Counted from the first letter of the stretch, positions 1-6,271 are shown. The stretch is DNA of 6,271 bases from an uncultured Clostridia bacterium (GCA_946061315.1 CAMGRB010000089.1:1-6271), one strand, 5' to 3'. Notes: generated from the sequence alone by a model not told the origin. Numbers and translations: made by a program.

Positions 1-228
1 CATGACGACCATAGGGTCGCCCTCCATGGTGACGAAAACGTCGGTGTGCACACTTTTTACGTTTTTCGGTATCTCTTTACCCAGCTCCGAAGCGCACTCT
101 GCAATTTTCTTTTCGTCGCCTATAAGAGTTATATCGGTATCGCCGTTTTCCTCGGCGTACATAACGGTACCCTTTACTATTTCAAGCGGTGCGTTATCTC
201 CGCCCATTGCATCGACAGCTATATTCAT
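1..228 (-). CDS. plsX: PlsX, phosphate acyltransferase (N-terminal 76 residues, gene runs off the left edge)
   Basis: PlsX converts acyl-ACP and phosphate to acyl-phosphate, the donor used by PlsY in the first step of phosphatidic acid synthesis; it is a peripheral membrane enzyme in Gram-positive bacteria. The reading frame starts MNIAVDAMGGDNAP, the hallmark PlsX N-terminus, continues with EIVKG and an ITLIGDE strand, and near the edge shows VHTDVFVTMEGDP, which matches the family's usual 'H..E.I.M.D.P' segment. The family is about 330 residues long, so roughly three quarters of the protein lies outside the window. The start ATG (226-228) overlaps the trmFO stop codon as ATGA. An AGGTG-type ribosome site inside the end of trmFO lies about 10 bases upstream. 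Translation is therefore probably coupled to trmFO. In many clostridia acpP and rnc follow plsX; that part cannot be seen here. Identification is confident from the opening motif alone. Confidence 0.95.
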   Translation of the reverse strand, partial: MNIAVDAMGGDNAPLEIVKGTVMYAEENGDTDITLIGDEKKIAECASELGKEIPKNVKSVHTDVFVTMEGDPMVVM

Positions 229-1562
229 TTTGCCAAAACACCTTTCAAATCTTCTATTATTTTGCACGACCTTTTTGCAAGCTCTTCGTTCCTTGCCTTT
301 TTACCGCCCTTGACTTTGAAATCAAGAGGCTCTATTATTCCGAAGTTTGCGTTCATCGGCTGGAAATTGCCCGAATATGAGCCGTTGCTTACATAATGAG
401 CAAGAGCGCCTATCGAGGTTTTAGCCGTAAAGTCAATCTCGTCTTTACCGAGAGCACGCAAAGCGGCGTTTGTTCCCGCAACAAAGCCCGACGACGCGGA
501 CTCTATATATCCCTCAACGCCCGTCATCTGCCCCGCGAAATATATATTTCCGTTGCTTTTAAGCGAGTAAAACTGTGTCAGGACGTCGGGAGAATTTAAG
601 TAAGTATTTCTGTGCATAACGCCGTATCTTAAAAAGACTGCGTTTTCAAGGCCGGGGATAAGCGAGAAAACTCTTTTTTGCTCGGGGAATTTAAGATGCG
701 TCTGAAATCCGACTATATTGTACATAGTCCCCTCGACGTTCTCTTTTCTCAACTGAACGACGGCAAAGTAGGTTTCCTTCGTTTCGGGGTTTTCTATACC
801 CACGGGCTTTAAGGGGCCGAAAAGTAAGGTTTCATATCCCCTCTTTGCCATAACCTCGACGGGCATACAACCCTCAAAGACGGTAAGCTTGCCCGTGTCT
901 TTATCAACTCCGTGCAGCTCTGCCTCCTCGGCGGTAACGAGGGCTTTGTAAAATTCCCTGTACTGCTCCTCGTTCATAGGACAGTTTATATAGTCGGCGT
1001 CGCCCTTGTTGTACCTTGAAGCAAAGAAGGCTTTCGACATATCTATCGAGTCAAACTCAACTATCGGTGCGGCGGCATCAAAGAAATGCAAATCTCCGAG
1101 CGCCATATCGGTTTTAAGATAATCGGCAAGAGCGTCCGAGGTAAGAGGACCCGTTGCCACAACGGTTATCTCGTCGGGGTCTATACCGGTAACTTCCTCG
1201 TTTACGACCTCTATATTCGGGTGATTTTTTATCTTTTCGGTAATATAAGACGAAAACTTCACACGGTCAACGGCAAGAGCCGAGCCTGCGGGCACTTTGT
1301 TTTTATCGGCTGACTCCATAATGAGCGAGCCGAGTGAGCGCAGTTCCGCTTTGAGAAGCCCAACGGCATTTGTTATATCGTCGGATCTTAAAGAGTTTGA
1401 GCAGACAAGCTCCGCAAATTCGGGGCTATGGTGCGCGGGGGTGTATTTGCTCGGCTTCATCTCGTAAAGGGTTACCCTAACGCCAGCCTCCGCCGCCTGA
1501 TAAGCGGCTTCACACCCTGCAAGACCTGCACCGATAACGTTTATATGAGCGTTATTTTTCAT
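225..1562 (-). CDS. trmFO: TrmFO, folate/FAD-dependent tRNA (uracil-54-C5)-methyltransferase
   Basis: TrmFO makes m5U54 (ribothymidine) in the T-loop of tRNA, taking its methylene group from methylenetetrahydrofolate and reducing it through FAD; it replaces the SAM-dependent TrmA in many Firmicutes. The protein has 445 residues, close to the family norm. An FAD-binding GAGLAGCEAA motif sits at 11-20, followed by the beta-strand VRVTLYEMKP (28-37). The diagnostic FAELVCSNSLRSD segment is at 49-61 and contains Cys54, and FEGCMPVEVMA at 229-239 contains Cys232; these match the two cysteines known to matter in characterised TrmFO. The C-terminal FAD region is GQMTGVEGYIESASSGF (344-360). The family shares ancestry with GidA/MnmG, but the length and both cysteine motifs point to TrmFO. 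The start ATG lies inside the end of topA (11-base overlap) with only a weak AGG site about 9 bases upstream, which suggests coupling to topA translation. The stop overlaps the plsX start. Confidence 0.97.
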   Translation of the reverse strand: MKNNAHINVIGAGLAGCEAAYQAAEAGVRVTLYEMKPSKYTPAHHSPEFAELVCSNSLRSDDITNAVGLLKAELRSLGSLIMESADKNKVPAGSALAVDRVKFSSYITEKIKNHPNIEVVNEEVTGIDPDEITVVATGPLTSDALADYLKTDMALGDLHFFDAAAPIVEFDSIDMSKAFFASRYNKGDADYINCPMNEEQYREFYKALVTAEEAELHGVDKDTGKLTVFEGCMPVEVMAKRGYETLLFGPLKPVGIENPETKETYFAVVQLRKENVEGTMYNIVGFQTHLKFPEQKRVFSLIPGLENAVFLRYGVMHRNTYLNSPDVLTQFYSLKSNGNIYFAGQMTGVEGYIESASSGFVAGTNAALRALGKDEIDFTAKTSIGALAHYVSNGSYSGNFQPMNANFGIIEPLDFKVKGGKKARNEELAKRSCKIIEDLKGVLAK

Positions 1563-3819
1563 CGTCTTTTACCTGATAACCGCACTTTTTGTTGTAGCAA
1601 TACAATATTCCCTTGCTCTTTTTTCTCAAAAGCATTCCCGAACATTCGGGGCATTTTTTATCGGTCGGTACGTCCCAGACGGAAAACTTGCACTTCGGAT
1701 ATGCGGAGCAACTGTAAAAAGGCTTTTTGCTCTTTGTGAATTTCATCACTATCTTCTCTCCGCATTCGGGGCATCTTATATCCGTCGTAGTTTCCTTCGG
1801 CTTTGTGTTCTTGCATTTCGGATAATTGCTGCAAGCGTAAAACTCACCGAACTTTCCGCTACGCAAAACCATATCGGCACCGCAAAGCTCGCACTTAAAG
1901 TCTGCAACCTCGGGCTTCTTTACCTCTTTTTCGTTTCCCTCTTTTGTAAGCGGTTTTGTATTTTTACACTTCGGATAATTCGGGCAAGCGGCAAACTTGC
2001 CGAATTTTCCGTTTTTGACTATCATTTTACTTCCGCAAAGCTCGCATATTATGTCCGTTTCCTCAACGGGAAGCTTTACGTCGCCCTTTGCAAGATTCTT
2101 TTCGGCGAGTGAAAGCTCGCTCTCAAATCCCTTATAGAAGTCGGACAATACTCCCTCCATAGTTGCGTTTCCGCTTGCTATTGAGTCAAGCTCCGTTTCC
2201 ATATTCGCCGTGAACTTGTAGTTTACTATATCGGGGAAATGCTCGTTCATTATCTTGGTCGTCACTTCTCCGAGAGGGGTCGGCTTCAACGATTTTCCGT
2301 CCCTTGCAACGTATCCCCTCGATATAATCACCGTTATAATCGGGGTATAGGTACTCGGACGGCCTATTCCCTTTTCTTCGAGGAATTTTATGAGCGTTGC
2401 CTCATCGTATCTCATCGGCGGCTCGGTAAAATGCTGCTCCGCCTCCACGCTGTCGGTTGTCATAACGTCGTTTTTTGTAACCAACGGGATTTTCGAGTTC
2501 TTTTCGGGGTCGAAAGCGTCGTCCATAGTTGCCGGTGCTTTATCGCCCGATTCCTCGTAGATAGCCATATAACCCTGAAATTCAACGCTGTATCCGCTTG
2601 AGCGGAAGATATAGCCCTGATTTTCAAAGTCGGCTATTACCGTGTTTATTTTTGCCGAGGACATCTGGCTTGCTATAAATCTGTCCCATATAAGCTTATA
2701 AAGCCTGTACTGATCGCTCGAAAGGTATTTCTTTACGGAGGACGGCTCTATCGAAACCTTCGACGGACGTATAGCCTCGTGCGCGTCCTGCGCATTGGAT
2801 TTCGATTTGTATATTCTCGGGTTTTCGGGGCAGTATTCTTTGCCGTATTTCTCTTTTATAAACTCCCTTGCCGCGCCCTGCGCCTCAACCGAAACTCTTA
2901 AGGAGTCGGTACGCATATAGGTGATAAGACCTAAAACGCCGCCGTTTTCCGCGCCTACGTTTACGCCTTCATAAAGCTCCTGCGCGGTTTTCATCGTCCT
3001 TTGAGATTGAAAATTAAGCTTTCTTGAAGCCTCCTGCTGAAGCGTAGAGGTGGTAAAAGGAGGTGCGGGTGACTTTTGCTTTACCGCCTTCTTTACCTCC
3101 GATACCTTAAACTCCCCGCCTTTTACCGCGGAAAGAATCTTATCGGCTTGCTCTTTGCTTGAAACCTTTACCTTTTTGCCGCCCACACCGTAGAAATGCG
3201 CCACAAGGCTCTTTTTGGCGGGCGTTTTAAGGTTTGCCTCAATGCTCCAATATTCTGCCGGAACGAAGGACTTTATTTCTTCCTCTCTCTCGACGATTAT
3301 TTTGGTGGCAACGGACTGCACCCTGCCTGCCGAAAGACCGCTCTTGACCGTTTTCCAGAGAAACGGGCTTATTTTATATCCGACTATTCTGTCGAGAATA
3401 CGCCTTGCCTGTTGAGAGTTGACAAGGTCCATATTTATCTCTCTCGGGTGCTTTATTGCCTCTTTTACAGTCGCTTTCGTTATCTCGTTGAAAGAAACTC
3501 TTTTGGCTTTCTTTGCGTCATCTCCGATTATGGACGCAAGATGCCATGAAATTGCCTCTCCCTCGCGGTCAGGGTCGGTTGCGAAGAATATTTTATCCGC
3601 GCTCTTTGCCTCTTTGCGAAGCTCGCTTATAACGTCGCCCTTTCCCCTTATGTTGATGTAGTGAGGAGCGAAGCCGTTTTCTATATCTATGCCTAAAGTC
3701 GATTTGGGCAGATCTCTTACGTGTCCTATCGACGCAATTACTTTATAATTGGACCCGAGATACGCTTTTACAGCCCCTATTTTACCGGGTGACTCGAGTA
3801 TTACAAGGTTATTTGCCAT
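1552..3819 (-). CDS. topA: DNA topoisomerase I (type IA) with four C-terminal zinc ribbons
   Basis: TopA relaxes negatively supercoiled DNA by cutting one strand and passing the other through a covalent 5'-phosphotyrosine link. The product is 755 residues. A Toprim domain (about 4-120) begins LVILESPGK with Glu9 and carries the metal-binding acidic motif TDPDREGE (81-88). The conserved QQARRILDR (136-144) and SAGRVQSVA (163-171) follow. PPFTTSTLQQEA is at 253-264. The active-site tyrosine is Tyr301 in ITYMRTDS (299-306), and DAHEAIRP (345-352) and GIGRPSTY (484-491) complete the core. The tail has four C4 zinc ribbons: Cys592/595/612/618, 643/646/663/669, 683/686/704/710 and 723/726/741/746. 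The first two share GKFG and NYPKCKNTKP and look like a tandem duplication. GAGAGG at 3828-3833, 8 bases from the ATG, supports the start. The gene is 18 bases after dprA and overlaps trmFO. No key catalytic residue appears to be missing. Confidence 0.98.
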   Translation of the reverse strand: MANNLVILESPGKIGAVKAYLGSNYKVIASIGHVRDLPKSTLGIDIENGFAPHYINIRGKGDVISELRKEAKSADKIFFATDPDREGEAISWHLASIIGDDAKKAKRVSFNEITKATVKEAIKHPREINMDLVNSQQARRILDRIVGYKISPFLWKTVKSGLSAGRVQSVATKIIVEREEEIKSFVPAEYWSIEANLKTPAKKSLVAHFYGVGGKKVKVSSKEQADKILSAVKGGEFKVSEVKKAVKQKSPAPPFTTSTLQQEASRKLNFQSQRTMKTAQELYEGVNVGAENGGVLGLITYMRTDSLRVSVEAQGAAREFIKEKYGKEYCPENPRIYKSKSNAQDAHEAIRPSKVSIEPSSVKKYLSSDQYRLYKLIWDRFIASQMSSAKINTVIADFENQGYIFRSSGYSVEFQGYMAIYEESGDKAPATMDDAFDPEKNSKIPLVTKNDVMTTDSVEAEQHFTEPPMRYDEATLIKFLEEKGIGRPSTYTPIITVIISRGYVARDGKSLKPTPLGEVTTKIMNEHFPDIVNYKFTANMETELDSIASGNATMEGVLSDFYKGFESELSLAEKNLAKGDVKLPVEETDIICELCGSKMIVKNGKFGKFAACPNYPKCKNTKPLTKEGNEKEVKKPEVADFKCELCGADMVLRSGKFGEFYACSNYPKCKNTKPKETTTDIRCPECGEKIVMKFTKSKKPFYSCSAYPKCKFSVWDVPTDKKCPECSGMLLRKKSKGILYCYNKKCGYQVKDDEK

Positions 3820-3827
3820 TATATTTT

Positions 3828-3833
3828 CCTCTC
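3828..3833 (-). promoter_or_regulatory. Ribosome binding site of topA
   Basis: The minus strand reads GAGAGG 8 bases before the topA ATG. It lies wholly within the 18-base gap after the dprA stop (3838-3840). This gap has no room for a terminator or promoter, so topA must be cotranscribed with dprA unless a promoter lies inside dprA. Confidence 0.75.
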
Positions 3834-3837
3834 AAAA

Positions 3838-5097
3838 TTACTTTTTTACGTAGAATCCACCCGGTCGTGCCTCTATTGCTCCCGCAATTTCAAGCATGGT
3901 TACCGTGGCGGAAATATCAGAGATACTCATGCCGTCAACGTGCATTTCATCAACCGTGACGGGCTTTTCGTACTCCAATGCATCATACAGTTTTCTCTCA
4001 TCGGGTGAAAGCGATGACGGATCAAAGCGTTTTTCTTCGGATATTTTTTCCGCGTCCGTATTTTTATCCTTTTTCACCGCCGATTTGCTTTTTTCGGTAT
4101 TATCCCCTTTTTTGGCATCCACTTTTACGGAGTAAAATTTGTCGCTGTCCCAATAGGACGCAACCCTCGGCGTCTTATTGAACACGGGACGCATCTTTGA
4201 GCCTGATATACTTATTTTGTCGGGATATCTGTCAAGAAATTGCTCAACGATATCAACCGCATCGGTGGCGACGTATGCGCCCTCCCTTATAAGCTGATTT
4301 GTTCCTCTGCTCGTAAAAGTGCGAACGGGACCGGGCACGGCAAAAAGCTCCCTGCCCTGACTTATGGTCGTTCTTGCGGTTATCATGGCGCCGCTGTTAA
4401 GATCGGCTTCGACAACGACAGTACCCGAACAAAGTCCGCTTATTATCCTGTTCCTTATCGGAAAGTTAGTACCGATAGGAGGCGTGTGCGGCGGATATTC
4501 GGTAACAACCGCACCGTTTAATAATATTTTGTTGAAAAGCGCCGTATTCTCTTTTGGATATATAACGTCTATTCCCGAGCCTAAAACGGCAACCGTTGTG
4601 CCACCTGCATAAAGGCAACCCTTTTGCGCCGTGCAGTCTATGCCGAGCGCCATACCGCTTACAACAACTGCGCCGCCTTTTGAAAGACCGAAGCCGAGCT
4701 CATAGGCGTTTTTCTGACCGTAAACCGTCATATTTCTCGTACCGACAACGGCTATGCAAAGTTCTTTTTCAAAATCGGGCAAAGTTCCCTTGCAATAAAG
4801 CACGGCGGGAAAATTGATAAGCGATTTAAGGGGCGACGGATAATTTTCGTCCGAAAAGGCGATAACCTCTACACCGTTATCGTCGCACCACTCCATAACC
4901 TCCTCGGCGTGTTCCGTGTTCTTGTCGAGAAGCTTTCTTTTCTGCGAAGAAGTCAGAAAGTCAAGAGATTCAACGTCTGCGTCATCGGAATCGAAAATAG
5001 CCTCTGCGGAACCGAAATGGGTATAAAGTTTTTCGTATAAAGTACTGCCTGCGCCGAAATGCAACGACAACCATAGCCATATAAGTTTTTCGTCCAT
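3838..5097 (-). CDS. dprA: DprA/Smf, DNA processing protein A
   Basis: DprA binds incoming single-stranded DNA during natural transformation and loads RecA onto it; it is also widely kept in bacteria not known to be competent. The protein has 419 residues. An N-terminal helical (SAM/HhH-like) region spans about 1-65. The Rossmann-fold DNA-binding core follows (about 75-290): VVGTRNMTVYG (117-127), SGMALGIDCTA (147-157), VAVLGSGIDVIYPKEN (169-184), VVTEYPP (197-203), FPIRNRIISGL (212-222), VVVEADLNSGAMITA (227-241), GRELFAVPG (248-256) and GTNQLIREGA (265-274). A charged, low-complexity linker (about 325-362) leads to a C-terminal winged-helix domain (about 363-419). The usual TAH of the GIDxxAH motif reads TAQ here (Gln158). 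The start is supported by GGAGAG at 5104-5109, 6 bases upstream, and by a strong promoter ahead of it. It is the first gene of the dprA-topA-trmFO-plsX run. Confidence 0.97.
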   Translation of the reverse strand: MDEKLIWLWLSLHFGAGSTLYEKLYTHFGSAEAIFDSDDADVESLDFLTSSQKRKLLDKNTEHAEEVMEWCDDNGVEVIAFSDENYPSPLKSLINFPAVLYCKGTLPDFEKELCIAVVGTRNMTVYGQKNAYELGFGLSKGGAVVVSGMALGIDCTAQKGCLYAGGTTVAVLGSGIDVIYPKENTALFNKILLNGAVVTEYPPHTPPIGTNFPIRNRIISGLCSGTVVVEADLNSGAMITARTTISQGRELFAVPGPVRTFTSRGTNQLIREGAYVATDAVDIVEQFLDRYPDKISISGSKMRPVFNKTPRVASYWDSDKFYSVKVDAKKGDNTEKSKSAVKKDKNTDAEKISEEKRFDPSSLSPDERKLYDALEYEKPVTVDEMHVDGMSISDISATVTMLEIAGAIEARPGGFYVKK

Positions 5098-5103
5098 TGT
5101 TTT

Positions 5104-5109
5104 CTCTCC
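5104..5109 (-). promoter_or_regulatory. Ribosome binding site of dprA
   Basis: The minus strand reads GGAGAG six bases before the ATG at 5095-5097. This fixes the dprA start. The out-of-frame ATG at 5112-5114, just upstream of this site, has no such site of its own. Confidence 0.75.
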
Positions 5110-5149
5110 GTCATACTATTGAGTGCTTTTATAATACCTTTATTTTTAT

Positions 5150-5178
5150 ATAATAACATCTTACATCAAAAAAGTCAA
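5150..5178 (-). promoter_or_regulatory. Sigma-A promoter of the dprA-topA-trmFO-plsX operon
   Basis: On the minus strand, -35 TTGACT (5173-5178) and -10 TATTAT (5150-5155) each match five of six consensus bases. The spacer is exactly 17 bases (5156-5172). A TG one base ahead of the -10 gives an extended -10 element. Transcription should start near 5143, leaving a leader of about 45 bases before the dprA ATG. The sequence just upstream of the -35 is very AT-rich and could act as an UP element. It is the only near-consensus promoter I see in the window. Housekeeping control is inferred; no ComK-type or SOS box was recognised. Confidence 0.85.
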
Positions 5179-5181
5179 TGG

Positions 5182-5205
5182 AAAAAGGCAAATATTTTAC
5201 TTTTT
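5182..5205. repeat. 24-base AT-rich imperfect palindrome upstream of the dprA promoter
   Basis: The two 6-base ends (AAAAAG / CTTTTT on the minus strand) are inverted copies. The 8-base centre AAATATTT is self-complementary, and only two positions on each side fail to pair. It lies 15 bases after the methyltransferase stop codon and 3 bases upstream of the dprA -35. It could be a weak terminator for the upstream gene, an UP element for the dprA promoter, or an operator. There is no GC-rich stem, so as a terminator it would be weak. The symmetry is seen; the role is not known. Confidence 0.4.
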
Positions 5206-5219
5206 TGAAAAACGGAATA

Positions 5220-6044
5220 TCAGCCGAACAGCTCCCACATAAAAATCCCCGTTGCCATTGATACGTTAAGGGATTCCGTATTTTCGCACATAGGTATAAA
5301 AACGCTGTCGTCGCAAAGAGCCGCCGTTTTATCGCTTATACCGTGTCCCTCGTTGCCGAGTATGATGACGTCGCTTTCCGAAACCGCATCTTTGCCGAGA
5401 ATGAGGGAACGGGTACCAAGCATTGAAGCAAGGACTCTTCTGCCACTTTCACGCAATATCTTTATCGCCGAAGAAAAGTCGTCGATTATATCTATTCCGA
5501 CCTTGAAAATTGCTCCCATGGCGGAGCGCATTACCTTCGGAGAGTATATGTCCGCACAGTCGGACGAAAGAATAATTCTGTCAAGACCGAAAGCGGCGGC
5601 GCACCTTATTATCGTGCCGAGATTACCGGGGTCCCTTACCGACTCAAAAAGCATTATCTTTTCGCTGCCGTAAATATTTTCGGCATTTGTAAAATATCTA
5701 TGCTTTTCAGATAAAAAGTCGCATACCGTTATAATTCCCTGCGGTGCTTTCTCTGACGTAAGCTTTGAGAAAACCGAATCGGTAACGCAAAGTATTTTTG
5801 CTCCGCTATCCTTTGTTGAGCGTATTTTCTCAAGGGTGAAATCATCAAACTCCGCATTGTCGTTCAGTATAACATACCTTATATTTGCGCCGTATTCGAC
5901 ACATTCAAGAAAGAGCTTTACTCCGTCGCATATAAATCTTTTGGTTAAATCCCTGTATTTTTTATCGTTCAGTTTAGCAATTTCGACAATTGTAGAATTT
6001 GATTTTGAGGTTATGAGTTCGGTCTTGAAGTAATCGGAATTCAT
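5220..6044 (-). CDS. SpoU/TrmH-family RNA 2'-O-ribose methyltransferase
   Basis: SpoU-family enzymes transfer a methyl group from SAM to a ribose 2'-OH in rRNA or tRNA, using a deep trefoil-knot fold. The product is 274 residues. An N-terminal substrate-binding domain (about 15-110; RFICDGVKLFLECVEYGA at 36-53) precedes the catalytic domain. All three family motifs are present: motif 1 DPGNLGTIIRCAAAFG (138-153) with the catalytic-type Asn141 and Arg147, motif 2 ILGNEGHGIS (228-237), and motif 3 IPMCENTESLNVSMATGIF (250-268). Two-domain proteins of this size after rplT are common in clostridia, often annotated as 23S rRNA methyltransferase, but the target nucleotide cannot be read from the sequence. 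An in-frame TTG at 6063-6065 would add seven residues. The ATG at 6042-6044 is preferred because AGAGGAG lies 7 bases upstream of it. The gene is separated from rplT by a terminator. Confidence 0.93.
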   Translation of the reverse strand: MNSDYFKTELITSKSNSTIVEIAKLNDKKYRDLTKRFICDGVKLFLECVEYGANIRYVILNDNAEFDDFTLEKIRSTKDSGAKILCVTDSVFSKLTSEKAPQGIITVCDFLSEKHRYFTNAENIYGSEKIMLFESVRDPGNLGTIIRCAAAFGLDRIILSSDCADIYSPKVMRSAMGAIFKVGIDIIDDFSSAIKILRESGRRVLASMLGTRSLILGKDAVSESDVIILGNEGHGISDKTAALCDDSVFIPMCENTESLNVSMATGIFMWELFG

Positions 6045-6104
6045 ATATCTTCTCCTCTCTCGCAATTTGATTTTACTATGGTTTTATTTTAACCCCATCA
6101 TTTG
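6045..6104 (-). other. Short intergenic leader of the methyltransferase gene
   Basis: This 60-base stretch between the rplT terminator and the methyltransferase start is AT-rich. It contains two TAAAAT sequences on the minus strand that could serve as -10 elements. Neither has a recognisable -35 about 17 bases upstream. The gene may be served by a weak promoter here or by readthrough of the terminator; the sequence does not decide. Confidence 0.35.
6052..6058 (-). promoter_or_regulatory. Ribosome binding site of the SpoU-family methyltransferase
   Basis: The minus strand carries AGAGGAG within a purine run (6052-6061), 7 bases before the ATG at 6042-6044. It decides the start in favour of this ATG over the in-frame TTG at 6063-6065, because the longer form would place the ribosome site inside the coding region. 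Confidence 0.8.
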
Positions 6105-6132
6105 AAAAAACTCGGCTTGTCGCCGAGTTTTT
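6105..6132 (-). terminator. Rho-independent terminator after rplT
   Basis: The minus strand forms an 11-base-pair perfect stem (6122-6132 with 6106-6116) built on ACTCGGC / GCCGAGT and closed by a 5-base GACAA loop. The stem's lower part is A-T and runs directly into a six-base T tract (6105-6110). It lies 9 bases after the rplT stop codon, so it should end the infC-rpmI-rplT type transcript. The A-tract on the other side makes it nearly symmetrical, but no plus-strand gene is present to use it. Confidence 0.92.
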
Positions 6133-6141
6133 AAGGTTTGA

Positions 6142-6271
6142 TTAAAGAGCCGCTTTTGCTTTTTCGGCAATTGCCGCAAATGCTTCCTTATCGGAAACTG
6201 CAAGCTCTGCAAGCATCTTTCTGTTAAGGTCGATTCCTGCAAGCTTAAGTCCGTGCATAAGCGTCGAATAG
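6142..6271 (-). CDS. rplT: Ribosomal protein L20 (bL20), C-terminal 42 residues; gene runs off the right edge
   Basis: L20 binds 23S rRNA early in 50S subunit assembly. The visible frame reads [20 protein letters not shown] followed by [22 protein letters not shown] and a TAA stop (6142-6144). This matches the strongly conserved L20 C-terminus (Y-S-x-x-x-H-G-L-K-x-A-G-I-x-L-N-R-K, then LADLA and FxxLVxxAK). L20 is usually about 117-120 residues, so about two thirds lies beyond the window, and the start cannot be seen. In most bacteria the upstream genes are infC and rpmI. A strong terminator follows directly. Any leader that gives L20 autoregulation would be outside the window. Confidence 0.96.
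   Translation of the reverse strand, partial: YSTLMHGLKLAGIDLNRKMLAELAVSDKEAFAAIAEKAKAAL

Noticed and set aside
1..396. Two open plus-strand frames (2-313 and 46-396) opposite plsX and the end of trmFO
   Set aside because: They lie antisense to recognised plsX and trmFO, show no family motif and no ribosome site, and arise from the codon pattern of the real genes.
2239..2601. A 120-codon plus-strand open frame inside topA
   Set aside because: It is antisense to the conserved core of topA and its translation has no recognisable motif or supporting ribosome site.
4953..5159. A 68-codon minus-strand open frame starting in the dprA promoter and overlapping dprA out of frame
   Set aside because: Its first ATG lies upstream of the predicted transcription start, and the later ATG at 5112-5114 has no ribosome site. 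The overlapping dprA frame is a clear family match.
5202..5213. A short TTTTTCAAAAAA symmetric run after the methyltransferase stop
   Set aside because: It is all A-T with no usable loop, so it cannot form a stable terminator hairpin; it is what AT-rich intergenic DNA often shows.
6045..6065. A longer methyltransferase starting at TTG 6063-6065
   Set aside because: It would place the strong AGAGGAG ribosome site inside the coding region. The ATG at 6042-6044 has ideal spacing to that site.
1..6271. The possibility of a defence system, phage remnant, CRISPR array or biosynthetic cluster
   Set aside because: Every gene is a recognised core gene, intergenic space is minimal, and there are no direct repeats, transposase or integrase motifs, or att-like sites.

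Overview
This window looks like ordinary housekeeping chromosome from a low-to-middling GC Gram-positive bacterium, most likely a gut-type clostridium (Oscillospiraceae/Ruminococcaceae-like). The guess rests on gene order (rplT, then a SpoU-family methylase; dprA-topA-trmFO-plsX), on the FAD/folate-type TrmFO, on purine-rich Shine-Dalgarno sites, and on frequent ATA isoleucine codons. I cannot place it to genus by eye. All genes read on the minus strand, so transcription runs from high to low coordinates. No mobile element, CRISPR array, tRNA or rRNA gene is visible.

Layout in the direction of transcription. (1) The 3' end of rplT (ribosomal protein L20) enters at the right edge and is closed by a clear intrinsic terminator at 6105-6132. 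(2) A complete SpoU/TrmH-family RNA 2'-O-ribose methyltransferase gene follows (5220-6044). (3) A 121-base intergenic gap (5099-5219 approximately) holds an AT-rich palindrome and a near-consensus sigma-A promoter with an extended -10. (4) This promoter drives a tight run of four genes: dprA (3838-5097), topA (1552-3819), trmFO (225-1562) and the first 76 codons of plsX (1-228, running off the left edge). dprA and topA are 18 bases apart, topA and trmFO overlap by 11 bases, and trmFO and plsX overlap by 4 bases (ATGA). No terminator is visible between them.

The run links DNA handling (DprA loads RecA on single-stranded DNA; TopA relaxes negative supercoils), tRNA modification (TrmFO makes m5U54) and the start of phospholipid synthesis (PlsX makes acyl-phosphate). 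dprA-topA-trmFO is a familiar Firmicutes neighbourhood, and extension into plsX fits clostridial gene order. The right-hand genes belong to translation. I found no evidence of an undescribed system; the findings below are local oddities of modest interest.
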